DNA of 64,000 nt, taken from positions 186,001 through 250,000 of the forward strand of contig LVWL01000020.1 of assembly GCA_002092835.1 (NCBI GenBank). The letters run 5' to 3'. The notes beneath the pieces were generated by a model. The model was given only the letters and a program-made list of their open reading frames with translations, did no database searches and had not been told where the DNA came from. This DNA comes from Campylobacter concisus. Lineage in GTDB: Bacteria; Campylobacterota; Campylobacteria; Campylobacterales; Campylobacteraceae. Shown in pieces: positions 19,383-27,084 of the stretch (position 1 is the stretch's first letter; every line of letters starts with the position of its first letter). Position numbers and translations under genes: made by a program.

Positions 19383-20441
19383 ATGAAAATTTTAGTAACT
19401 GGAACAGCTGGATTTATAGGATTTCACCTTGCAAATGCCCTTGTGGCGCGTGGGGGCGAGGTCGTTGGATATGACGTGATAAATGACTATTACGACGTAA
19501 ATTTAAAGCTTGCGCGCCTAAAAACGGCTGGCTTTGACGTGAGCGAGATAGACTATGGCAAGCTCATCACATCAAAAACGCATCCAAATTTAAAATTTAT
19601 AAAAGCTGACCTCGCTGATGAAAAGACGATGAAAGAGCTTTTTGAAAAGGAGAAATTTGACGTAGTAGTAAATTTAGCCGCACAAGCTGGCGTTCGCTAC
19701 TCGCTCATAAACCCAAAAGCCTACATCGACAGCAACATCACGGGCTTTGTGAATATCCTAGAGTGCTGCCGCCACAATGAGATCAAAAATTTAGTCTATG
19801 CAAGCTCTAGCTCGGTTTATGGCCTAAATGAGAATATGCCATTTTCTACGCACGAGGGGGTCAATCACCCTATAAGCCTCTACGCAGCGACTAAAAAGAG
19901 CAACGAGATGATGGCGCACACTTATAGCCACCTATTTAACGTGCCAACGACTGGACTTCGCTTTTTTACCGTTTATGGACCATGGGGACGCCCTGATATG
20001 GCGCTATTTTTGTTTGTTGATGCTGCGCTTAAAGATAAAAGCATCGACGTTTTCAACTACGGCAAGATGAAGCGCGACTTTACCTATGTAGACGACATCG
20101 TAAAGGGCATCATCAAGTGCATCGACAACCCTGCTAAGCCAAACCCAGCTTGGGATGCAAAGCACCCAGACCCTGCCACCTCAAAAGCGCCGTTTAAAGT
20201 CTATAATATCGGCAACAACAGCCCAGTCGAGCTCATGGACTACATCAAGGCAGTTGAGATAAAGATCGGCCGTGAGATCAAGAAAAATTTTCTCCCACTT
20301 CAAGCAGGTGACGTGCCAGCTACATTTGCAGACGTGAGCGATTTGGTGGCTGACTTTGACTACAAGCCAAATACAAAAGTAAATGACGGCGTGGCTAAAT
20401 TTGTCGAGTGGTATAGCGAGTTTTATGGGATCAAAATTTAA
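19383..20441 (+). CDS. NAD-dependent epimerase, UDP-glucuronate 4-epimerase type
   Basis: A 352-residue extended short-chain dehydrogenase that should interconvert UDP-glucuronate and UDP-galacturonate. Signatures: [14 protein letters not shown] at the N-terminus, [11 protein letters not shown] near 95, the catalytic YAATKKSNE (Tyr-X3-Lys) and [16 protein letters not shown], the last typical of the glucuronate epimerase (CapI/LspL) branch. AAAGGA precedes ATG 19383. The enzyme would need UDP-GlcA, which Ugd at 24.1 kb could supply, linking this gene to surface or protein glycosylation although tag is its direct neighbour. Confidence 0.87.
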   Translation: MKILVTGTAGFIGFHLANALVARGGEVVGYDVINDYYDVNLKLARLKTAGFDVSEIDYGKLITSKTHPNLKFIKADLADEKTMKELFEKEKFDVVVNLAAQAGVRYSLINPKAYIDSNITGFVNILECCRHNEIKNLVYASSSSVYGLNENMPFSTHEGVNHPISLYAATKKSNEMMAHTYSHLFNVPTTGLRFFTVYGPWGRPDMALFLFVDAALKDKSIDVFNYGKMKRDFTYVDDIVKGIIKCIDNPAKPNPAWDAKHPDPATSKAPFKVYNIGNNSPVELMDYIKAVEIKIGREIKKNFLPLQAGDVPATFADVSDLVADFDYKPNTKVNDGVAKFVEWYSEFYGIKI

Positions 20442-21020
20442 ATGAGACGTTGCGAGTGGGCCAAGGGCGAGCTTGACATAGCCTACCACGATAATGAGTG
20501 GGGCAAAGTCATAAAAGACGATAGAAAATTTTTCGAAATGATAGTTTTGGAAGGCTTTCAGGCGGGACTTTCGTGGCATGGGGTGCTTCAAAAAAGAGAT
20601 GCGATGAGAGAGGCGTTTGATGGCTTTGATCCAGAGAAGATCAAGCTTTACGGTGAGGACGAAATAGCTAAATTTATGCAAAACGAGAGGTTGATTCGCA
20701 ACAGATTAAAACTAAAATCGCTTTCTGCAAACGCCCTTGCATTTTTATCTGTAACCAAAGAATTTGGCAGCTTTTACGAGTATCTGTTGGGGCATTTACT
20801 TAAAAAATTTGACCCGAAATTTGACGGCAAACAGATCATAAATCACTATCAAGATATCAAACAAGTGCCAGCTACTACGCCTATGTCGGACTTTGTTGCA
20901 AAGGAGCTAAAAAAGCGAGGGTTTAAATTTTTAGGCTCTGTTAGCACCTATGCTTTTTTGCAAAGTGTGGGCGTTGTAGACGATCATCTGGACTATTGTT
21001 TTTGCAAGGCAAAAGCCTGA
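20442..21020 (+). CDS. tag: DNA-3-methyladenine glycosylase I
   Basis: Tag excises 3-methyladenine from alkylated DNA, the first step of base excision repair. The 192-residue protein has the family N-terminus (Cys4-Glu-Trp, then YHDNEWG), FEMIVLEGFQAGLSWHGVL with the base-stacking and catalytic-pocket residues, and the C-terminal VVDDHLDYCFC that with Cys4 and His16 builds the zinc snap. It begins immediately after the epimerase stop and overlaps the start of the DNA ligase gene, giving a small DNA-repair pair. Confidence 0.95.
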   Translation: MRRCEWAKGELDIAYHDNEWGKVIKDDRKFFEMIVLEGFQAGLSWHGVLQKRDAMREAFDGFDPEKIKLYGEDEIAKFMQNERLIRNRLKLKSLSANALAFLSVTKEFGSFYEYLLGHLLKKFDPKFDGKQIINHYQDIKQVPATTPMSDFVAKELKKRGFKFLGSVSTYAFLQSVGVVDDHLDYCFCKAKA

Positions 21021-21868
21021 TCAGAATAATTTTTCCGGTTTTACTCCTTTTAAATTTTGCATTTTCTCTTGACTTGCTGCGCCTTAGCGAGTATAAAGAG
21101 CAAAACGTCTCAGACTGGCTAGCTAGCGAAAAGCTTGATGGCGTGCGTGCCTACTGGGACGGAGAGAATTTACTCTCAAGGCAGGGTAAAAAACTGAATG
21201 CACCGCTAAGTTTTACTAAAAATTTCCCAAAATTTGCACTTGATGGCGAGCTTTACGCAAAAGAGCTTAAATTTGAAGAGATTCAAGCAAGTGTGATGGG
21301 TAAGCTGCCAGATGAAAAGGCGTGGAGCAGGCTTAAATTTCACATTTTTGACGTGCCAGAGGCGAGCGGCGGCTTGCCTCGTAGGCTTGAAGTTTTGACT
21401 AAATTTCTAAAAAACGAGCCAAATCAAAATTTGATCATCATAAAGCAGATAAAAATGCGTGATAACGCTCAATTTTTAAAATTTGCTGAAAATATCATCG
21501 CAAAAGGCGGCGAGGGAGCAGTGGTGCGTGAGCCAAATGCGCCATACGAGCGAAAACGAAGCAAAAATGCGCTCAAATTTAAGAAATTTAAAGACGCCGA
21601 GTGTGAGGTTATCGCCGTAAATAAAGGCAGCGGCAAATACGCTAATCTTGCTGGCTCGCTCACCTGCAAGGCGCTTGGCGGCAAAGATGATAAAGAAAAA
21701 GCTAGCGAGCCAAAAGAGGGCACTATCTTTAAAATAGGCTCAGGACTAAGCGATAAAAACCGTCAAGAGCCACCAAAGATAGGCTCTATCATCACATATA
21801 AATTTCAAAATTTAACCTCTAATGGCAAGCCAAGATTTCCTATATTTTTAAGGGTTAGAGAGGATTAA
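20996..21868 (+). CDS. Exported ATP-dependent DNA ligase (LigE type)
   Basis: A minimal ATP-dependent DNA ligase of 290 residues. A hydrophobic N-terminus (about residues 8-24, IIFPVLLLLNFAFS) looks like a signal peptide, so the enzyme is probably periplasmic. Motif I with the adenylated Lys46 is KLDGVR, followed by the LDGELYA motif, KGGEGAVVREP and ALKFKKFKDAE, and a C-terminal OB-fold with GTIFKIGSG and GSIITYKF. Small exported ligases of this class occur in Neisseria, Haemophilus and Campylobacter; a role with imported DNA is suggested but unsettled. No ATG or clear ribosome site fits; the TTG at 20996, inside tag, is a best guess. Confidence 0.88.
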   Translation: MFLQGKSLIRIIFPVLLLLNFAFSLDLLRLSEYKEQNVSDWLASEKLDGVRAYWDGENLLSRQGKKLNAPLSFTKNFPKFALDGELYAKELKFEEIQASVMGKLPDEKAWSRLKFHIFDVPEASGGLPRRLEVLTKFLKNEPNQNLIIIKQIKMRDNAQFLKFAENIIAKGGEGAVVREPNAPYERKRSKNALKFKKFKDAECEVIAVNKGSGKYANLAGSLTCKALGGKDDKEKASEPKEGTIFKIGSGLSDKNRQEPPKIGSIITYKFQNLTSNGKPRFPIFLRVRED

Positions 21869-22905
21869 ATTTTGTCCGCGATCTCTTTTAACGCCCTAAA
21901 AGAGTCAAGCTGCACATCCTCATCAAAAATGAAACTTTGAGCCATGATCTCATTGACTTCAAGTCTATTTTGAAACTCTAAAATTTGCTCTTTAACGCTT
22001 TGTTTTGAGCCTATAAAAGAGCACGCCATCATCTCTTCTGTGACTGCTCTTTCTCTATTTTTTAGCTCTATTTGCCTAAAGTCGATCGGCCCAAAATGCG
22101 GAGCCTGTGCGCCTGCCTTGCCACTTATGGCAAAGACTTCGTCGTTATCCTTTTTTGGTGGCTGCAAATACTCTTTTTCGCCAGTTACTACGTTTAAGAA
22201 AAACTGCGTTTGCGTAGTGGCTAAACTCCTTGCTAGCTCGTCAGTCTGAGCTATTATCACATTTGCTCCTGCGATGACATAGGGCGCTTTTAAAAAGGGC
22301 GATGGTTTGAAATTTTGACGATAAATTTCTACCGCTTTTTCTAGTGCACGTGGTGCAAAGTGCGACGCAAAGGCGTAAGGCAGGCCAAATTCAGCCGCCA
22401 CGTATGCGCTATATATGCTTGAGCCAAGTATGTAAATAGGTGGAATTTTGTCTACTTTTGGATAGGCTTTCACGGCTCTTTTGGCGTTAAAATAGTCCAT
22501 TAGCTCGTTTATCTGCAGGTCAAATTCTATCTCTCTTGCGCCTCGTCTAAGCACTGCAGCTGTCTCTTGGTCAGTGCCTGGAGCTCTGCCTAGCCCAAGA
22601 TCGACGCGTGTTGGAAATAATGTCTCAAGAGTGGCGTACTGCTCGGCGATAGAGCAGGGGCTGTGGTTTGGTAGCATCACGCCGCCAGAGCCCACACGCA
22701 GGCTTTTTGTGTGCTCTAAGATGTGCGCGATGATGAGCTGCGTGGCTGAGCTTGCTAAGTTTTTCATATTGTGATGCTCTGCGACCCAGTAGCGCTTCAT
22801 GCCGATATCCTCGGCAAATTTAGCCAGTCTGACGGCCGCATCTATGGCAGCTTTTGCGTCACCGCCTTGTTTTATAGGTAGTAAATTTAATATCGAGACA
22901 TTCAT
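21865..22905 (-). CDS. Luciferase-like flavin-dependent oxidoreductase
   Basis: A 346-residue protein of the LLM (bacterial luciferase-like) class, MsnO8-like branch: ILNLLPIKQG at the N-terminus, RYWVAEHHNMKNLASS near residue 38, VGSGGVMLPNHSPCSIAEQ near 72, and RVDLGLGRAPGTDQ near 100. These are FMN-using monooxygenases or reductases; the substrate is unknown. It is convergent with the DNA ligase gene (4-base overlap of stops). AAGGAT precedes the ATG complementary to 22903-22905. The 174 bases upstream hold only AT-rich sequence and the pgl promoter candidate. Confidence 0.85.
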   Translation of the reverse strand: MNVSILNLLPIKQGGDAKAAIDAAVRLAKFAEDIGMKRYWVAEHHNMKNLASSATQLIIAHILEHTKSLRVGSGGVMLPNHSPCSIAEQYATLETLFPTRVDLGLGRAPGTDQETAAVLRRGAREIEFDLQINELMDYFNAKRAVKAYPKVDKIPPIYILGSSIYSAYVAAEFGLPYAFASHFAPRALEKAVEIYRQNFKPSPFLKAPYVIAGANVIIAQTDELARSLATTQTQFFLNVVTGEKEYLQPPKKDNDEVFAISGKAGAQAPHFGPIDFRQIELKNRERAVTEEMMACSFIGSKQSVKEQILEFQNRLEVNEIMAQSFIFDEDVQLDSFRALKEIADKI

Positions 22906-23055
22906 TTTTATCCTTTTTTTGTAAATAAAAGATTATAAAGATTAAATTTAAAATAGATTGTAAGTCTATTTTAAATTTATAAAGAGAAATATCTATTTTG
23001 CAGCTTTTAGGCAAATTTTAAAAACTAACCTTGCTTTACTTTTGCTTTACTCTAT

Positions 23056-23068
23056 TTTTGATAAAATT
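23056..23068 (+). promoter_or_regulatory. Probable promoter at the head of the N-glycosylation locus
   Basis: TTTTTGATAAAAT gives a TG-preceded -10 (TAAAAT at 23062-23067) 28 bases before the galE start. Genes are packed with gaps under 50 bases or overlaps from here to 45.2 kb, so this may drive much of the locus. Confidence 0.5.
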
Positions 23069-23094
23069 ACACACTTTTAATGAAAGGCTTAAAC

Positions 23095-24078
23095 TTGAAA
23101 ATTTTAGTAACAGGTGGAGCTGGATACATCGGCAGCCACGTAGTAAAAGCACTTTTAAAGCAAGGCAAAGATGAGATAACCATCATCGACAATCTCTGCA
23201 AGGGCTCACAAAAAGCACTTGAAGCACTCCAAAAGATAGGAAATTTTAAATTTATAAACGCAAATTTAGAGGATGATTTGAGCCAAATTTTTGCAAATGG
23301 TAAATTTGATGCGATCATCCATTTTGCAGCGTTTATCGAGGTCTTTGAGAGTATGAGTGAGCCACTAAAATACTATCTAAACAACACCGCAAACGTCGCA
23401 AGGGTGCTAAAATACGCAAAAACTTACAATGTAAATAAATTTATATTTAGCTCAACAGCTGCAGTTTACGGCGAGCCAGAGGTGGCAGAAGTGAGCGAAA
23501 CGACAGCTACAAATCCGATAAATCCATACGGCAGAAGTAAGCTTATGAGCGAGCAAATTATCAAAGACTACGCCACTTCAAATGAAAATTTCAAATTTGC
23601 GATACTTCGCTATTTTAATGTCGCAGGCGCAGACGAAGAGGGGCTTATCGGTCAAAACTATCCAAACGCTACGCACCTTATCAAAGTGGCCGTACAAACA
23701 GCACTTGGCAAGCGCGAGAGTATGGGTATCTTTGGCGATGACTACGCAACAAAAGATGGCACATGTGTGAGGGACTACATCCACGTTAGCGACCTAGCAG
23801 ACGCTCATATCAGCGCGCTGGAATACATCGGTCAAAACGGTAGCGAAACTTTTAACGTGGGATATGGCAGGGGCTTTAGCGTAAAAGAGGTGATCGAGAC
23901 GGCAAAAGAAGTAAGTGGCGTGAATTTCAAGGTACAAAATGCACCAAGAAGGGATGGTGATCCAGCTATCCTTATCTCAAACGCAAGTAAACTTCGCTCA
24001 CTAACTAGCTGGAAGCCAAAAAGAGATGACCTAGCGCTCATCATAAAAACTGCCCTTGAGTGGGAAAAGAGAATTTAA
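23095..24078 (+). CDS. galE: UDP-glucose/UDP-GlcNAc 4-epimerase
   Basis: Interconverts UDP-Glc/UDP-Gal and, in campylobacters, UDP-GlcNAc/UDP-GalNAc (the Gne activity needed for the GalNAc residues of the N-glycan). I prefer TTG 23095 to ATG 23080 because GAAAGG (23083-23088) lies between them at the right spacing for 23095 and the family begins with the LKILVTGGAGYIGSH strand; 327 residues. Catalytic Tyr-Lys lies in PYGRSKLMSE after STAAVYG. It occupies the same first position as gne in the C. jejuni pgl locus and is followed 9 bases on by ugd. Confidence 0.93.
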   Translation: MKILVTGGAGYIGSHVVKALLKQGKDEITIIDNLCKGSQKALEALQKIGNFKFINANLEDDLSQIFANGKFDAIIHFAAFIEVFESMSEPLKYYLNNTANVARVLKYAKTYNVNKFIFSSTAAVYGEPEVAEVSETTATNPINPYGRSKLMSEQIIKDYATSNENFKFAILRYFNVAGADEEGLIGQNYPNATHLIKVAVQTALGKRESMGIFGDDYATKDGTCVRDYIHVSDLADAHISALEYIGQNGSETFNVGYGRGFSVKEVIETAKEVSGVNFKVQNAPRRDGDPAILISNASKLRSLTSWKPKRDDLALIIKTALEWEKRI

Positions 24079-24087
24079 GGGGAAAGC

Positions 24088-25410
24088 ATGAAGGTAGCAG
24101 TAATTGGAACTGGATATGTTGGACTAGTAAGCGGTGCATGCTTTGCCAAAATGGGCAATAGTGTGATCTGTGTCGATGTCGATAACAAAAAGATTGAGGG
24201 GCTAAAAAACGGCGTCATACCGATATATGAGCCAGGGCTTGCAGATATTGTTAGTGAGTGCTACAAAAACGGCTCGCTTAAATTTAGCACGCAGATAACT
24301 GAGGCGTTAGAGCATGCGGATGTGCTATTTATCGCAGTTGGCACGCCTATGGGCGCTGATGGACAGGCGGATTTAAAATACGTTCTCTCAGTTGCAAAAT
24401 CAATCGGAGAAAATTTAAGCAAACCACTAATCGTAGTCGATAAATCAACTGTTCCAGTGGGCACTGGGGCCAGAGTTCATGAGGTTATCAAGTCTGAGCT
24501 TGAAAAAAGAAATATGGATATTAAATTTGAAGTGGTTTCAAACCCAGAGTTTTTAAAAGAGGGTGCTGCGGTTGAGGACTTTTTAAAGCCAGACCGCGTA
24601 GTTATCGGAGCTAGCAGCGAATGGGGATTTAGCGTGATGAGAGAGCTTTACGAGCCATTTATGAAAAATCATGACAGGCTTATTTGTATGGACGTAAAAT
24701 CAGCCGAGATGACAAAATATGCTGCAAATTCGATGCTCGCAACAAAGATAAGCTTTATAAACGAGATAGCAAATATCTGCGAACGCGTGGGCGCTGATGT
24801 AAATTTAGTAAGAAAAGGTATTGGCAGCGACTCAAGGATCGGATATAGCTTCATCTACCCAGGTTGCGGATACGGCGGCAGCTGCTTTCCAAAAGATGTC
24901 GAGGCACTCATCTATACGGCTAGGCAAAATGGCTTTGAACCAGAGCTTTTAAACGCGGTTGAGTCTAGAAATAAGGCTCAAAAAAGGGTGCTTTTTGAGA
25001 AAATTTCTAAATTTTTTAACGGCGATCTTAAAGGCAAGACTATCGCACTTTGGGGACTTGCATTTAAGCCAAATACCGATGATATGAGAGAGGCTAGCTC
25101 GCTAACTTTGATAAAGCTTTTAGACGAGGCTGGTGCAAAAGTGGTCGCTTATGATCCAAAATCAAGCGAAGAAGCCAAAAAATATATGCCAGATTTAGAT
25201 ATAAAATACGCTAAAAACAAATATGACGCGCTTGATAATGCCGATGCTATGGTGCTTGTAACCGAGTGGAGCGAGTTTAGATCGCCTGATTTTATGGAGA
25301 TCAAAGAGAGGCTAAAAAACGCTGTCATATTTGACGGACGCAACCAATACAACGCTAAAATTTTAGCTGAGCATGGATTTAAATATTTCCAAATCGGAGT
25401 AAAGGCATGA
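24088..25410 (+). CDS. ugd: UDP-glucose 6-dehydrogenase
   Basis: Oxidises UDP-glucose to UDP-glucuronate in two NAD steps. The 440-residue protein has the N-terminal IGTGYVGLVSGACFA Rossmann motif, VVDKSTVPVGTG, NPEFLKEGAAVEDF, the helix Lys in MTKYAANSMLA, and the catalytic Cys in GCGYGGSCFPKD near residue 273, then GLAFKPNTDDMREA. It supplies the glucuronate donor for the glycan or for the upstream epimerase. Its stop overlaps the start of the ecotin-like gene by four bases (ATGA), so translation is probably coupled. C. jejuni's compact pgl locus has no such gene. Confidence 0.94.
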   Translation: MKVAVIGTGYVGLVSGACFAKMGNSVICVDVDNKKIEGLKNGVIPIYEPGLADIVSECYKNGSLKFSTQITEALEHADVLFIAVGTPMGADGQADLKYVLSVAKSIGENLSKPLIVVDKSTVPVGTGARVHEVIKSELEKRNMDIKFEVVSNPEFLKEGAAVEDFLKPDRVVIGASSEWGFSVMRELYEPFMKNHDRLICMDVKSAEMTKYAANSMLATKISFINEIANICERVGADVNLVRKGIGSDSRIGYSFIYPGCGYGGSCFPKDVEALIYTARQNGFEPELLNAVESRNKAQKRVLFEKISKFFNGDLKGKTIALWGLAFKPNTDDMREASSLTLIKLLDEAGAKVVAYDPKSSEEAKKYMPDLDIKYAKNKYDALDNADAMVLVTEWSEFRSPDFMEIKERLKNAVIFDGRNQYNAKILAEHGFKYFQIGVKA

Positions 25411-25847
25411 GAAAAATTTTACTTTTTATCGCAGCTTGCGTGCTGCCGCTTGCGCTTTTGGCAGGCGAAAACGCGGCTAAAACCGAGGAAAATATTTTTG
25501 AGCTACCTATCTCAAAGATGCCGCCTGATTATTTTAAATACGAAGTCGCGTTTTTTAAAGAAATAGAAATCGACTGCAACTTTGCCTTTTTGCTCGGCGG
25601 AAAGCTTGAACAAAAAGAGGACGCGCGCGGAATTTATTACGAATTTATCGGCGGTGACGAGCTAGCACAAACGATGATGCTATGCAAGGACGGAAAGAAA
25701 AAGAGGAAGGTTTATTACGAATTCACTAAAATTTTACCAGGCATTAGCCCTATTAGAATCATAACTCCAAAAGGTGTAAGTGCGGAAATAAGAATGTATG
25801 AACGCGTAAAAAAGATAGAAGCAAAAAAGAAAGGAAAAAGTAAATGA
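25407..25847 (+). CDS. Ecotin-like periplasmic serine protease inhibitor
   Basis: A 146-residue exported protein: signal peptide of about 19 residues (to LLA), mature part about 127. From residue 53 it follows ecotin: EIDCNFAFLLGGKLEQ (ecotin EVDCN..LGGKLE), a Tyr-rich strand (GIYYEF), then TMMLCKDGKKKRK against ecotin's TMMACPDGKKEKK, with later strands RIITPKGVSAEIRMYE. Cys57 and Cys93 match the ecotin disulfide and Met90 the reactive-site P1 Met. About ten residues near the N-terminus are missing relative to E. coli ecotin. Ecotins block trypsin-like proteases such as neutrophil elastase. The gene overlaps both neighbours by four bases, inside a glycosylation operon, and looks more GC-rich than they do. 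Confidence 0.8.
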   Translation: MRKILLFIAACVLPLALLAGENAAKTEENIFELPISKMPPDYFKYEVAFFKEIEIDCNFAFLLGGKLEQKEDARGIYYEFIGGDELAQTMMLCKDGKKKRKVYYEFTKILPGISPIRIITPKGVSAEIRMYERVKKIEAKKKGKSK

Positions 25848-27076
25848 AAATAGCAGTAGTAGGACTTGGATATGTTGGACTTCCACTAGCAGCAGCTTTT
25901 AGCGAAAAATACGAAGTAGTAGGCTTTGATGTAAATGCAAAACGTATAGAAGAGCTTAAAAGTGGCTATGATAGAACGCTTGAACTTAGCAATGAGCAGA
26001 TGAAAAAAGCGATCGATAATGGCATGAAATTTAGCCTAAATTTAGATGACATCAGAAGTTGCAACTTCTTCATCGTAACCGTTCCAACTCCGATAGATAA
26101 GAACAAACGCCCTGATCTAACTCCAGTCATAAAAGCGACCCAGAGCGTGGCAAAAGTGCTTAAAAAAGGCGACATCGTTGTCTATGAAAGCACTGTTTAT
26201 CCAGGAGTTACAGAAGAAATTTGTGTGCCGCTACTTGAAGAGAGTGGACTTAAATTTAATAAAGACTTCTTCTGCGGCTATTCGCCAGAGCGCATAAACC
26301 CAGGCGACAAAGAGCATACTGTAACTAAGATCAAAAAAATCACAAGTGGCTCGACTCCAGAGATAGCGGATAAAGTCGATGAAGTGTATCGCTCGATCAT
26401 CACAGCTGGTACTCATAAAGCATCAAGTATCAAAGTAGCCGAGGCTGCAAAGGTCATCGAAAATACTCAGCGCGACATTAACATCGCCTTTATAAATGAG
26501 CTTGCAATGCTATTTGAAAAGCTTGATATCAACACCATTGACGTGCTTGAGGCGGCTGGAACGAAATGGAATTTCTTGAATTTCCGTCCAGGCTTAGTCG
26601 GCGGACACTGCATCGGCGTGGATCCATACTACCTAACTCACAAAGCTCAAGAAGTGGGTTATCATCCGGAAATGATCCTAGCGGGTCGCCGCATAAATGA
26701 CGACATGGGCAAATATGCAGCTGATCAGGTGATAAAGCTAATGATAAGAAAGGGTGTTTTGATAAACAAAGCACGTGTGCTAGTGCTTGGCATGACATTT
26801 AAAGAAAACTGCCCAGATATAAGAAACTCGCGCGTTATAGATGTGGTTGATGAGCTAAAAGACTTTGGTTGCAAAGTCGATGTAACAGATCCTTGGGCTG
26901 ATAGTGCTGAGGTAAAACACGAGTATGGTTTTGAACTAGTAAAAGAGTATGATTTAAAAGATTATGATTGCATTGTGATCGCGGTCGCTCACAATGAGTT
27001 TAAAAAGCTCAATCTAAAAGGTCATTTAGTTTATGATATAAAAAATATCTATCCAGAGGCTGATGCTAAGCTGTAA
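25844..27076 (+). CDS. UDP-HexNAc 6-dehydrogenase (WbpO/TviB type)
   Basis: A second nucleotide-sugar dehydrogenase, 410 residues, only distantly related to ugd. Family order: VVGLGYVGLPLAAAFS, FFIVTVPTPID, VVYESTVYPGVTEE, SPERINPGD, the central helix EAAKVIENTQRDINIA and catalytic Cys in GLVGGHCIGVDPYYLT near residue 255, then GMTFKENCPDIRNS. This is the signature set of enzymes that oxidise UDP-GalNAc or UDP-GlcNAc to the uronic acids (WbpO, TviB); which one cannot be told here. It starts within the end of the ecotin-like gene and precedes the first pglB, pointing to a HexNAc-uronic acid in the glycan. Confidence 0.88.
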   Translation: MKIAVVGLGYVGLPLAAAFSEKYEVVGFDVNAKRIEELKSGYDRTLELSNEQMKKAIDNGMKFSLNLDDIRSCNFFIVTVPTPIDKNKRPDLTPVIKATQSVAKVLKKGDIVVYESTVYPGVTEEICVPLLEESGLKFNKDFFCGYSPERINPGDKEHTVTKIKKITSGSTPEIADKVDEVYRSIITAGTHKASSIKVAEAAKVIENTQRDINIAFINELAMLFEKLDINTIDVLEAAGTKWNFLNFRPGLVGGHCIGVDPYYLTHKAQEVGYHPEMILAGRRINDDMGKYAADQVIKLMIRKGVLINKARVLVLGMTFKENCPDIRNSRVIDVVDELKDFGCKVDVTDPWADSAEVKHEYGFELVKEYDLKDYDCIVIAVAHNEFKKLNLKGHLVYDIKNIYPEADAKL

Positions 27077-27084
27077 GGAATTTG

